Source: Acanthacorydalis orientalis
Taxonomy: Eukaryota; Arthropoda; Insecta; Megaloptera; Corydalidae
Direction of reading: 5' to 3'
DNA: 64,000 nt
NCBI GenBank assembly: GCA_034766995.1
Contig: CM068313.1
Location: 52,777,275-52,841,274, forward strand
This document shows positions 46,921 to 58,063 of the stretch, in pieces; position 1 is the stretch's first letter; each line of letters begins with the position of its first letter. Below the pieces are notes generated by a model. The model had not been told where the DNA came from. It was given only the letters and a program-made list of their open reading frames with translations, and did no database searches. Made by a program: the position numbers and the translations under genes.

Positions 46921-47229
46921 TAAACGATGCTTTTGGTGTGAGTACTAGTAAGGAACCTACAGTGCAATAGTGGTTCCAAAAATTTCGTGCTAAGGAAAAG
47001 AGACTTGAAGATGAAGAAGGTCGCGAGTGTCTTTCTTCAGTTCATAAACGACCAATTGAAAGCGTTAGTTGAATCACCCAACCACGCATAACAATTCGAG
47101 AGCTTGCACAAAAGTTAGGAGTTAGCCATTTAACAATTCTTGGACCACTTGAAACAGCCAGAGAAATCAATAAAGAGAAAAATGTATATGAATTTGAAGG
47201 TCATAAACCGCAATTATTTTTCTACCAAT

Positions 47230-47938
47230 ATTGTGAAACAATACACTGACCATATTTTATGTTAAAGCTTAGATATAATGACTGAAGACTTAATTATAAA
47301 CACATATACATTCACACATATATGCTATATGTTCATAAATTACAACTACATATTTTGATTCTTGTGACATTTAATAACGACTTATGAAATATATTCATAG
47401 ATATGAGAAGCGATTTGTCATATGTGCTTGCAACTTGTTCATTCTTTTTCTCTACGAATGTAGAATGCACGGAATGTGGTTTCTAAATTTCATATTAGTT
47501 TTGCTTTTCATTAAAATTATCAATGCACAGTTAAGTTTATCTGTGTCGTGCAGATATCATACATATTTCTAATTTTCATTTAGCACTTAAGTGATTGAAT
47601 TATTCATGTACGTCTAAATTACAATAATATTTTGATGAGTATCTAACTGTAAAATTGGTAAACGTTATCGTATACTACTTCCACATAACGTTGAAATATT
47701 TCAGAACGACGACGTGGATAAACATACGTTAGAGAAACGTGAATAAATTTTACTTTTACCTTTATATAAATACTTCATTACTACCGGTTCAATGTGTATG
47801 TGCTCGTTTGTGTTATATTTATGAATATATTTAAACTTAATGAAACCTTGACTTTTTATCAAATGCAATTATGATTATATTCCTATAGAAATGTGTCTTG
47901 GCTTGTGAAGATGATTGCAAAGTTATTTTATAATACCT
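47230..47938. other. Intergenic, no recognised feature
   Basis: AT-rich sequence. An open frame at 47384-47572 has no recognisable domain. Confidence 0.45.
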
Positions 47939-47955
47939 TATATATATATATACAC

Positions 47956-48018
<63 letters not shown>

Positions 48019-48021
48019 TAT

Positions 48022-48102
<81 letters not shown>

Positions 48103-48105
48103 TAT

Positions 48106-48157
<52 letters not shown>

Positions 48158-48159
48158 GT
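47939..48159. repeat. (TA)n array with a higher-order repeat
   Basis: A unit of TA repeats carrying ACACATATATACATA and then CATATGTTTATA occurs twice in tandem (about 47950-48025 and 48068-48115). The array ends exactly at the pogo-type terminus. Confidence 0.85.
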
Positions 48160-48160
48160 A

Positions 48161-49084
48161 CAGTGGAATCTGATTATTACGATTACTTTAGGACTTGCAA
48201 GTTTTGATAAAAATAACCGACTAATAACATTAAACAGAGGATAAAAATTTTCATCATTGAACTCAGTTTATTACAAAGAGTTATGACATTTGTGCAATTT
48301 ATATTTATCACGACCTGTACACTTAATACGGCATTACATATTTATAAATGCTACATTTCTTATAAACAACTGTTTTTGAAAACAACAAAATTTATTTGAA
48401 AAACTTATGAAGTGTTGTCTGTCATTTGTTAGCGTTTATTAGTTCCTGAATAAAATTCTCATAGTCATAATGTTTTTTAAAGTTTGTTGCTCTATATTGG
48501 ATACCAGGACGAAGAAATCGCAGAGGTTCTCTCATCTGGGCATTAGTTGGAGGAACTTCTGAAATTTCTTCGTCTTGAAGAGACAAATTTCCACGCTTTT
48601 GCTTTGCTTGTGGCATAATGTAAAGTGGTTTTTTATTGAGTATTTTGTACAGTCTTCTTAACTCAAGAGACCACAAAATTAAACTAGAGAAATCGTAACA
48701 GGATACATAATGATGCACATGTTTATCCCTACTCACTGTAACAATATTGTTTTGAAAAGATAAAGGGTACGTTTCATGAAAAGATCTATTTATGTATTTT
48801 CAATGAATTCTTGTCATGCACTTATGTAAAAGATGAAAGGTATGCTTCTGTTAAAAGCAAGTTTGAAAGAAAATGTCCATTTAGTACGAATTTGCTAATC
48901 ATTTTTACAGTTTGTCCCTAAGTGCGTAGTAATCAGAATTGATAAACAATAATTATTGAACAATAGATGAAGTTTGGTTGTAATAGGCGAATTATTTTTA
49001 ACTTATTTTATATAGAGTGTTTTGGCAGCGACTGATTATGAATTGGTTGATAACATTATCCATAATTATAATAACCGGATTCCA

Positions 49085-49087
<3 letters not shown>
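48161..49087 (-). mobile_element. pogo/Tigger-like element inside a TA array
   Basis: TA flanks both ends (48159-48160 and 49088-49089), and TA arrays continue on both sides. The termini are CAGTGGAATCTGATTATTAC and, inverted, CAGTGGAATCCGGTTATTAT. It keeps only a C-terminal transposase fragment. Confidence 0.85.
48389..48736 (-). pseudogene. pogo-type transposase C-terminus with a PIP-box-like end
   Basis: The minus-strand frame reads SEVPPTNAQMREPLRFLRPG, a helical EALxxLRxxxQ-type segment, then NFIQELINANK, a stop, and QTTLHKFFK with a final stop. The last piece fits QxxLxxFF, the PCNA-binding (PIP) motif known in Drosophila pogo transposase. The stop just before it is a mutation of the old copy. 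Confidence 0.6.

Positions 49088-49130
<43 letters not shown>
49088..49130. repeat. (TA)n array
   Basis: Continues the TA array on the right of the pogo-like element. Confidence 0.9.
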
Positions 49131-49133
<3 letters not shown>

Positions 49134-49715
49134 GTAAAAATTAATATAGTACTTTTAAGAGGATATATACCTTTTGGGACCTTAAAATAGCTTATTTTCA
49201 TGAATTTTTTCCACATTGAGTGTAATGTTTAATTGATAAAATAAAATATAAATTTTAAAGGACATATACTGTAGATTATTTCAATATTTTTTCCAAGTCG
49301 ATATTTTCCCCTCACGTGCTAATTTGTAACCCATTATTGAGGTGAAGTAATCGATGCAGAGTTCCGAGGTACCAGGTGTATTTCCAGGAGAGGTTGTCTG
49401 AATCAAATTCTTTTAATTGCAACTTAAAGTAGATAGACAAAACTAATTAATAACGTATCCATTTGTTTAAATAATCGTTTTTTCGGAAATGGCAGCTATT
49501 TTTTTTTAAAAAAAACATGAAATTTCGGCCCTGAAATGGGCAACTATTTTGTTAATAACAAATCGAATAATATAAATATCGAAAAAATTGTACGTCGAAA
49601 ACTAGATAATTATCTAAAATATATTTATGTAAAATTTCAGTCAAATTGGTTAAGTATTTGCTGAGATATTTTTGGTACCGATTTGAAAAACTTAGTTTTG
49701 AGAAAAAGTTTAAAG

Positions 49716-49973
49716 TTATTTTGCGAACTCATCTTGTATTTGCGATGGATTTTCATTCAATAATGTGTGCAAATGAGTGGTCTTTAATCTTTTCGGTATT
49801 CTAGAGCACGGTTGGTTTCTAACATCAAAATTGTTTGTTTTAAAACGTCGAAACCGACATTTTCCAGTAGTGTGGAATACAACATATTTACCAATTGATT
49901 TGCATGTTTTCAGCATTTTTTTCTTGTTGCAATTCGTACTGAATCCAATATTAAATATGTAGATTTTTGTCAC
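49716..49973 (-). pseudogene. Mariner transposase N-terminal remnant
   Basis: The minus-strand frame contains TTGKCRFRRFKTNNFDVRNQ, PCSRIPKRLKTTHLHTLLNE and NPSQIQDEFAK. This fits the (W)FxxFKSGNFDVxDxPRSGRP linker and following helices of mariner transposases. No termini are seen. A similar piece lies at about 3390-3480. Confidence 0.5.
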
Positions 49974-50319
49974 TCATCCTGTTCAGTATTATTTTGTGAG
50001 CTTATTTTTGTCGTTAAATAATAACATATGATTTTACTAACATTGATGGTAACCGTTCAAAAAGCCAAAAAGACGGGAATTTATTTGATTTTGAAATAAA
50101 TGTATTAGAGCCTTGAATAAAAGACAATAACTTTTGGACATATCTAATATATAAAATTTAGATCAAGTTTATGCATTGCTCGCTCGAATAATTTTTTAAT
50201 GCTTACTTCTTTTCTGAGATATTGTATATTTTTGATTATAATTTTTAGCCGTAAGTCAAATATATACATGATTTTGAGCTAAATTTTGTTTTTGATCTAT
50301 AATTCCATCTCTATTTTTC

Positions 50320-50395
50320 CATTTAGTCCGTTATAACGATCGTTGTGAGCGGCGTTGAAGTTTTGTTATTATAGCCGTCGTTATGACTTGTCATT
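50320..50395. repeat. Inverted motif resembling a Tigger/pogo end
   Basis: CCGTTATAACGATCG and, further on, GCCGTCGTTATGAC form a partial inverted pair in otherwise AT-rich sequence, similar to sequences near Tigger ends. There is no second terminus. Confidence 0.3.
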
Positions 50396-51400
50396 TATGA
50401 TTTATGATTGCTTTATATTATTAAATATTGATAATTTTTAATAATTTTGTGTACCTAGTCATTTTGGTTGTTTATTTCATTTTTAATATATTTCTTTTTT
50501 TCATACGAACAAAAGAATATTTTTCTCCGACTAAAAATGTTCATTAAATCATTATTTATTATTTCGGTTTTGCTTATATGCATTTTGATATCTATACTAT
50601 CATCTTCAAAACCTAAGGCACAGAAAAAAAATAATTTCAAATTGCATATAATATAATACTGTAGTTATGAGAGTTACTGGAATAATTAATACTAGATTAA
50701 AATAGAAAATTATTATTTGAAAGTTCAGTTAACGCATTCTTTTTCTTAATAGTTTATTTTACATCAAATCCAATAACTAAATACTTCTTTAATTTATTGT
50801 AAACATTTATAATTTAATAATTATTACATTTGAACTTACAATACGTTCACATCAGATTTCTAAAAATGACTTGCGGAAAAAATTCTCAAAAACTTGATGT
50901 GAAGTCATCGGAAACCGTATGTAATAGTGAAGGTAATATATTCTTAAAACGTACACTTATTGTCAATTTATGACATATCACTGTAAATAAACTGACAATT
51001 TGATGTTTCAAAAAGTTGTTACGTTAACATCTGTTTAAGTTTGAAAGAAGTACCGTAAGGTGCACAATGAATTTTAATGAATGAGTGATAAATTATAATG
51101 GTCGATATTTCTTTATCTACTTATGAACATTTATTTTAATTTAATTGAAGCTCTTTCATGCGGAAGTCATGTAAAAAGCTACTACACTATTCACTACTTC
51201 GTTGTGTTCTTTGATTATATATATATATAAAGTTGAACAAAGTGCGTTGCTTAATGACCTGCACAGGGATAAAAATCAATTTTGTTAAAAAAAATTGTGT
51301 AAGAACAAAAATTTGAATTAAAATTTTATTGTTGATACGATTGAAAATTTACTTAATAATAGTTAACTGTTTGTTAATTTCGAATTGGCAAGGAATAATG
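50396..51400. other. Intergenic, no recognised feature
   Basis: AT-rich sequence with only short open frames. Confidence 0.45.
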
Positions 51401-51439
51401 AAACTATCCTTTAGTTTGTTTAACTGGAAATTTGAAACG

Positions 51440-52134
51440 CTGCCAAGTAATAATGCTAATAATCTCTATTTTGACAATTTTTTTAGTTTCTACCAGCTCT
51501 TTAAAATATTAAAGTTGAAGGAAGTAAGTGCGGACAGGAATATTAATAGTAAATCGTTTTGCTAATCCTCCACTTATTACCGATAAAGAGCTTGCAAAGA
51601 AAGGTCGAGTGGTAACTAATTCTTTAGTTAGCAGGGATGAAAAAAATATATTTACTAAAAGGAAAGATAACAAGCTGATTCACATAGGCTCTAACTTTGT
51701 CGGGATTAGTTCTAAAGATGTTGTAGAAAGGTCTGATATAACTATAAAGTAACATGTTAACATTTTTCGGCCCAAAATAATTTATTGGTACAATCTGTGT
51801 ATGGGATGAGTGGATCTTATAGATCAACTCATCAGTTACTATCGAGTTTTTATTCAATCCAAGAAGTGACCACCGACAGTATTTTTCCATTTCATAGATT
51901 TTGCTCTATGTGCGAGTTGGTCGGAATATAGGAGGGATTGCGAGGAACAAACTGTTTATAAGAAAGAAATACTGGATTTATTGGCATTTAGAATGGAATT
52001 ACCGCTCAGTTTAGTTTCAGCAAGAAAACCTTGCATTGAAAAAAAAGAGATCAAAATCCAACGCTGATAATTCTATAGATGAAATCCCAAAACTGTCTAA
52101 AAACCAGGAAGTAAGACCATACAAGAACATAAGA
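51440..52134 (+). pseudogene. Second piggyBac transposase remnant (C-terminal half)
   Basis: Frames shifting between + strand readings give NNLYFDNFFSFYQLFKILK (the DNxF motif with its catalytic Asp), then GILIVNRFANPPLITDKELA, KKGR, IHIGSNFVGISSKDVVERSD, VDLIDQ after a stop (the late Asp pair), EYRRDCEEQTVYKKEILDLL, and finally RPYKNIRYEG. This order is that of PGBD-type piggyBac transposases up to just before the C-terminal zinc finger. It differs in sequence from the copy at 1-2512. The mariner at 52137 cuts it off. Confidence 0.8.
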
Positions 52135-52136
52135 TA

Positions 52137-52500
52137 CGAGGGGAGGGTGAAAAGTTCCGAGGCTCACATATAGATGGCGCCATCGTGCTCAATATTTTGA
52201 TGATGTTCTTCATATGCTTCTGTTCGAAGCTTTGAGTCAAGAAGTTGTTTAGTATTGGCTAGACAACTCGTCGAATTAAACGCCTCAAGCATCGTTTTTA
52301 AAAATGGAAAAAGTGGATATTCGTGCCGTGATTAAATATCTTCTTTGAAAGCTTAAGTGCAACCGATATAAAAAAAGAAGCTAGATTCAACGTTGGAGAG
52401 TCCTCTCGGCGGATTTCGATGGCGATGCCATCATTCTCAGAGCACTATCTGAAAAGAGGCGAGTTACATGTGAATGTGTGACATGAGTATGTATAAAAAA
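52137..52500 (+). mobile_element. 5' part of a mariner inserted in the piggyBac remnant
   Basis: TA (52135-52136) precedes CGAGGGGAGGGTGAAAAGTT. A start near 52303 gives MEKVDIRAVIKYLL and, after a frameshift, a KKKLDSTLESP-like piece, the N-terminal DNA-binding part of ACGAGGG-type mariners. The remainder of the transposase and the right terminus are missing, so the right limit is approximate. Confidence 0.65.
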
Positions 52501-53201
52501 TTACATTAATTTGATTGTCACGATATAAAATAATCACATTTTCCTATTAATTATTTTCCTGTCAAAACATACATACATTTTTTTTAATATATATGATTAT
52601 CGAAATGTTCATGACGAGTAATTAAATTTCTTTAATCATATAATAACCTACTTTACCAAAAATACGGTATTAATCTTTAAAATACATTGAAGAATTTGTT
52701 TTCTAATTTATGACACCACTGTCACTCTCTCTTTAACATATCTGCAGGCAATCCTAATAACATACTTCTATTAATAAAAAATTGGCGAGTGACACTTTTC
52801 ATTACACTTTTTTTTTATATTTCAAGTCTGCATAATATGCGAATTTATATATTTAACAAAAGTAATTGTACGGAATCGCTTAAGTCGAGTATCGATAGAT
52901 AGAAAGTGCTTGTATTGATGTTTGTTTTAAATGAGTGCTAATAATAGTACTAACCTGTTGACAATTTAGTGATATAATAAAAAGATACCTGTCTAGATTA
53001 AAGGTGATGGCTTTAATTAGTAAATTATATATCGTTTTAAAAACTAATAATTAAAAATATTTAATAATATTGATATTTTATCATTATTATTAATATTTTA
53101 AAAATTATTATTATCTTCTCTCTAACAACATTTGATTTTATAAAAATTAACTGTATACATACATTAATTCGTTTTATATTGAAATGTTATTTTATGAATT
53201 A
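52501..53201. other. Intergenic, no recognised feature
   Basis: AT-rich sequence without open frames longer than expected by chance. Confidence 0.5.
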
Positions 53202-53758
53202 TTAGGTTAGTAGAAAAATAATTGCGGTTTATGACTTTTAATAATGTGCGTAATATGTGGTTTTTGATTTTCCTAGCTGTTTGAACTGATGTTGCAGAAA
53301 TGTTGGTTGACTAATGCCTGACTTTTGTGCAAGCTCACGAATTGTTGTGCATGGTTCTGATTCAACTAACTAACTCCTTCAGTTGGTCGTTATGAACTGA
53401 AGAGGAGAGCTCACAACCTTCTTCATCTACAAAGCTCTCGTCCTCAGCATGAAATTTTTGGATCCACAAATGTACCGTACGTTCCTCAACAGTACCCACA
53501 CCAAAAGCATACTTTAGTTAATGAGCAGTTTCTGCTACTTTACCACCTGTTTTGAACGCATACAAAAAATTTGCTCTTATTTGATTTTTTCTATCCTTTA
53601 TCACATAGCCCAATTGTAAGCAAAATTATTAATAAAACCAAAGCCTATGTTACCAAAATACAGACCGAAAAATGCTCTTTAAAATGATGTTAACACGAAC
53701 ACGATGAAATCACACTTTCATTGAAAAAAATTAAGATTAGAATTCAGAAAACAAAAAG
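53202..53758 (-). mobile_element. Internally deleted mariner (cecropia-like), copy E
   Basis: TA (53200-53201) precedes TTAGGTTAGTAGAAAAATAA. The minus strand carries the leader and helix-turn-helix region as in copies A and B, but the sequence next to the left end differs, so its internal deletion is not identical. The right terminus is missing: the match ends near GAATTCAGAAAACAAAAA and another mariner fragment follows. Confidence 0.75.
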
Positions 53759-54080
53759 CATACATCTTTTCAAAATCTTTTCAACATTATTGGAGCTGGG
53801 CTGTCATATCTTACCACATTTTCTATATTAACCCGACCTTCCCTTATCCGATAACCACCTGTTTCGCTCCCTTCAGAATTTCTGGATTGGAGAGAATTTC
53901 ATTTCCAACAAAAACATCAAACAAGAGTTAGAACAGTTTTTCATCAAGAAAGACAGGAAGTTCTTTAAACGAGGAATCATGAAGCTGCCCAAAAGTTGAC
54001 AAAAGGCAGTTGATGAAAATGGACAATAATTGTCGAATAAAGTTTTTCGCTTCTATGAAAAAAATGCCTTTCATTTACAC

Positions 54081-55059
54081 CAGTGCTATTAAACTCATAT
54101 ATGAACATGAGCCACCAAATTCGGTCTAAGAAAGTCTGCGGACCGCAGACAAAAAGTAATCTAAAAAATAATTCATCTAGCGAGAAAAGGTTTTTTATTT
54201 ATATTCGAAAATAACTTATGTAAATTTTAAATTTATTTTTCCTTTAATGACTTTATAAACATTAAAAAATACATTTATTTAATGTATTATCAAATGTTGC
54301 AATAAAATTTTAAATCAGAGAAATTAAAAGAAATATTATTTTTTATTAGAAACTTGGCATCTTTTGGCAGAAACTATTTTATCAATATCGAATGTATTTT
54401 TTTGTGATAATGATATTTTTACTATAGATGTTAAATGTTAATTTGCCAATCTTGACCTGTGTGAAGTCTCATTAGTATTTAAAAGGGAAAATAATTGTTC
54501 ATATAGGTATGAACTACCAAACTGCTAAGATTCTTGCTGCAAACATACACATAACAATAATATATTCCGGCAAGCGCAAATAAACATATGAAAATCAACT
54601 TTATTATATTTCTCTTTTAGCACCGTGTTGCACGGAATTTCAATCAATTCCATTTGGATGTCACTTTTTGTTTCTTTGGCGTTAAAAGAAAACTGAGCAC
54701 TAAAGAGTGAAAAAAAACATTTTTTTTTCAAATGACTTGAATCCTTCAAATCAATTTTCAAATTCAAATAATAATTCTTGAATACGTGAACCATATTTGC
54801 ATTAATATAATTCTTGATAACTGCATTAATATAATTGCATTAATATAATTCTTGATAATTTTTACAAATAGGAAAATGAACTAGATCAGAATTGGCCATA
54901 AATCGGTGTTCCTCACAATTTACTTCTATAATTTGCAGTATTTTTAAAAATTTATTTTATATTTTTTAAAATTCAATTCTATTATTTTAATAAAATCCTT
55001 AAGCTTTGGGCCGAAGGTAATATTCTAGAGTCTTGCGGACTGCGTGTTTGACACACCTG
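54081..55059 (-). mobile_element. hAT element (979 bp) with perfect 8-bp duplication
   Basis: ATTTACAC lies on both sides (54073-54080 and 55060-55067). The ends are CAGTGCTATTAAACTCATAT and, inverted, CAGGTGTGTCAAACACGCAG. It contains the C-terminal part of a hAT transposase on the minus strand. Confidence 0.9.
54300..54794 (-). pseudogene. hAT transposase C-terminal fragment (GTF2IRD2-like)
   Basis: The minus-strand frame reads AKETKSDIQMELIEIPCNTV, LKEKYNKVDFHMFICACRN, then after shifts FGSSYLYEQLFSLLN and SRLANLTSIVKISLSQ. QMELIELxCxxxLKEKY...FGSTYxCEQLFS...SRLTxxxLxxxLRIA is the end of the hAT group that includes GTF2IRD2-like genes. The RNaseH core is missing. Confidence 0.75.
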
Positions 55060-55101
55060 ATTTACACTTAAAAAAACAGACGGAATTATTGGTCAACCTA
55101 A

Positions 55102-55257
55102 TACTTATTCTGTTTAAATTATTATTTTGTTTCGAAAGTGTTTAATACTTTTTTCGATTTTTTATAATATTTATAACAAAAAAATTATTACATAAAATAA
55201 AAAAACGTTACTTTTTGTACTAAAATTAAAAGTTTTCCTTAAAGAACGCAATATTCT

Positions 55258-55260
<3 letters not shown>
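55102..55260. other. Spacer, no recognised feature
   Basis: AT-rich stretch between the mariner terminus and a TA array. Confidence 0.5.

Positions 55261-55321
<61 letters not shown>
55261..55321. repeat. (TA)n array
   Basis: 61 bp of uninterrupted TA. Confidence 0.9.
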
Positions 55322-55324
<3 letters not shown>

Positions 55325-55818
55325 GAAATAAAATGAAATTTAAATATACTGCACATCTGGCGTTATGGCTAATAAAAATTATTTCGGTAAGAATGTTAAA
55401 AACAAAAATTAAAATTTGTTTATACACATATAATTATTTTGAACAGTTAAGATTTGTGTCCGTACAGTTATAGTGCGAAAAGAGCTGTACGAGTGTCAAA
55501 ACTGGTAGCGTTCGTTTGACGAAACGCAAGATTTTATTTTGAATATATTTGTAGTCACCTCAATGCATGTTTACCATTGTAGCTTCTGGCTTATTTCAAG
55601 GTCAGAGGTTAACAAACAACTTTTAAAAATAATGGAATTTCTTGTGCACTCGATGTTATTTTCATGTTATGCTCTTTGTTCGTAGAAAGTTACACATTTT
55701 ATAGTTTTATAGCAACTATAAATAGGTTTTGTGTTCTCGTACAAATCACCTTAAGGTTAAGTTGATAATTTACTATTCGTTTGTAATACATTCTTAAACT
55801 GTCTTTCATGTCCACAAA
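55322..55818. other. Intergenic, no recognised feature
   Basis: No element ends or open frames noticed. Confidence 0.45.
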
Positions 55819-56297
<479 letters not shown>

Positions 56298-57697
56298 TCA
56301 GGTAACCAAGAAAGTTCTATCATTTTTGAAATGAGAAAAAAAACCACTGTGTATCTTCGAATTAAGGGGTGATTCGAATGCAAGTGTGCAAACGGAGTGT
56401 TTTTTAAAATTATAATTTGTGTTCGGGCGCTAATGACCTCAATTGTCGATGCGCGCTAAATCCCTAATAACATACTCACTCACTTGTGTATCTTTACATA
56501 AAACAACTTTATTCGTTAAAATATCCATTTCCGCATTGAACAACCCTTTTCCAGCGAGAAAATAATTTATAAATTCGATTTTTATAAAAATGATTATTTT
56601 TATTTTCAGAAAATGTAGATATCTCCATTTTTAACTCTTCTTCATTATTAAACTATTTACCACGCATACGATTGTCCAAAGATAAAAATAGGCGATAATC
56701 CGATGGAGATATGTCTGGTGAATACGAGGCATGGGGGAGGATCTCCCACCCTAAATTCATAATTTGTGTTCTGGTCTCTACTACAACGTGTGGTCGTGCG
56801 TTATCTCGCAAAAATAAAACTTTTTACGATTTAAAAGTGGTGGCTGTTTTTGTTTTAATGCATCGTGTACTCGTTGGAGTTGTTCACTATAAATGTTTTC
56901 CGTGAAGGTTTGACCCACTAATAGATATTCATGGTGAATAATCCCTTTTGAAGTCCACCAAACATAGAGAAGTTTTCACAATGTTAACTTTCACTTAGGA
57001 CTATTTGGGACAGGATCACCTCATGAAAGCCAGTGGTGAGTACTTTGAAATTGGAATAAATAATCCATTTTTCATCAGTGGTCTAAATTTGATCCAAAAG
57101 TTCTCTAATTTTAGTCGTGAAATAAGAGATGTACAGATTGTAAGACGCTGTAATTTGTTATTGGGAGTTAAATCGAGTGGTACCCATTTATTTAATTTCC
57201 ATCTCTTTCCTATTTTGTGTAAATGCTTCCGTATTGTTTCGTCACTTTGAACAATTCTGCAAGCTGTTGACACGTTAAACTTGAATTTGTTTTAATCATT
57301 GTCTCCAATTCATCTATATTTAAATTTGATGGCCTGCCTGATCTGGTCTCGTCTTTAATGGAATCATCCCAGGCAGAAATTTTTTCAAACCATCTCTGGG
57401 CCGTTCTTGATGTAACTGTATTTTCTCCAAACGCAGTACAAATTTTTTTTGCAGTTTCTGTAGCATTAGTCTCACGTTTAAATTCATAAAGAAAACACGC
57501 ACGTACTACAGTATTTTTCACAGACATTTTTAAGAGTTAGAATTATTTTTTAAATTAAAGAACAGTTCGAGATTCATTTAAAACACATGCTAATATTACT
57601 GATACACAATTCCTGGAATTTTGTCCGATAACAAGTGGAAACGATTCTTGGAATTATTGTACGTTACAACAGTGACAGAACTTTCTTGGTTACCTAA
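56298..57697 (-). mobile_element. Full-length degenerate mariner (AGGTAACC ends)
   Basis: TA (56296-56297) precedes TCAGGTAACCAAGAAAGTTC. The right end, inverted, is TTAGGTAACCAAGAAAGTTC followed by TG, a changed TA. The transposase reads on the minus strand from 57527 and covers all domains with frameshifts. Confidence 0.85.
56560..57527 (-). pseudogene. Mariner transposase, nearly complete but broken
   Basis: From ATG at 57527: FLYEFKRETNATETAKKICT, SRTAQRWFEKISAWDDSIKD, ETRSGRPSNLNIDELETMIK and CQQLAELFKVT form the two helix-turn-helix units with the GRPS linker. Then HLHKIGKRWKLNKWVPLDLT (the WVPHxL block) follows after a frameshift, and later LRDNARPHVVVETRTQIMNL (second catalytic Asp) and PSDYRLFLSLDNRM (third Asp). 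It ends with YKLFSRWKRVVQ. One of the better preserved transposases here, but in at least three frames. Confidence 0.85.
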
Positions 57698-58012
57698 TGT
57701 AATATAAAAAATTATAATTATTTTACTTCATCAGTTTGATAGTTGTTCTAATATAATTACAGTAGAATGCAAATCTTTAAAAAATATAAAAATTGAGCAA
57801 GAATAATAATAGCTAAACAGTGTTTTAGATTAAATATGTTCTTATTTATTCAGTTTTTTTCATTAAATAAAGTCAAGGTATTAAAAATAAAACTTAAGTA
57901 TTAATAGATAACTGTTGGATAAATATTTTCTTGGGTACGATATTTAATATCATTATTAATTTTTGTTTTGTCAATTTATATTACACAGGTAAAGATCTAT
58001 GTCTTCAATTTA
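57698..58012. other. Intergenic, no recognised feature
   Basis: AT-rich sequence without features. Confidence 0.5.
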
Positions 58013-58059
58013 TATATATATATATATATATATACACGTGTGTGTGTGTGTATTGTATG
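58013..58059. repeat. (TA)n(TG)n array
   Basis: TA then TG repeats, ending about 5 bp before the terminus of the next element. Confidence 0.85.
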
Positions 58060-58063
58060 TATA

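Larger units (their letters stand above)
45550..47229 (+). mobile_element. Internally deleted mariner (cecropia-like), copy D, split by a hAT element
   Basis: The left part (45550-45818) carries TTAGATTGGTGGGAAAATAA and leader sequence shared with copies A to C. The right part (46921-47229) carries TAAACGATGCTTTTGGTGTG, the helix-turn-helix region and the tail GTATATGAATTTGAAGGTCA. The far terminus has lost a few bases. Between them lies about 1.1 kb of hAT sequence. Confidence 0.8.
53759..55101 (+). mobile_element. 3' part of a mellifera-like mariner, split by a hAT element
   Basis: The frame pieces GLSYLTTFSILT-like, PSDNHLFRSLQNF, FFIKKDRKFFKRGIMKLPKS and AFHLH match the end of mariner transposases such as the one at 10597. 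The terminus (inverted TTAGGTTGACCAATAATTCC) lies at 55101 before TA. The part 54081-55059 is an inserted hAT element. Confidence 0.7.

Noticed and set aside
47837..48244. Several overlapping Ile/Tyr/His-rich open frames on both strands
   Set aside because: They are readings of the TA array in different frames. The same holds for frames at 12672-12968, 16563-16802 (its upstream part), 18662-18847, 19232-19438, 19897-20124, 33791-34324, 36246-36440, 37981-38172, 41509-41799, 49998-49216 type calls, 55699-56034 and 63697-63894.
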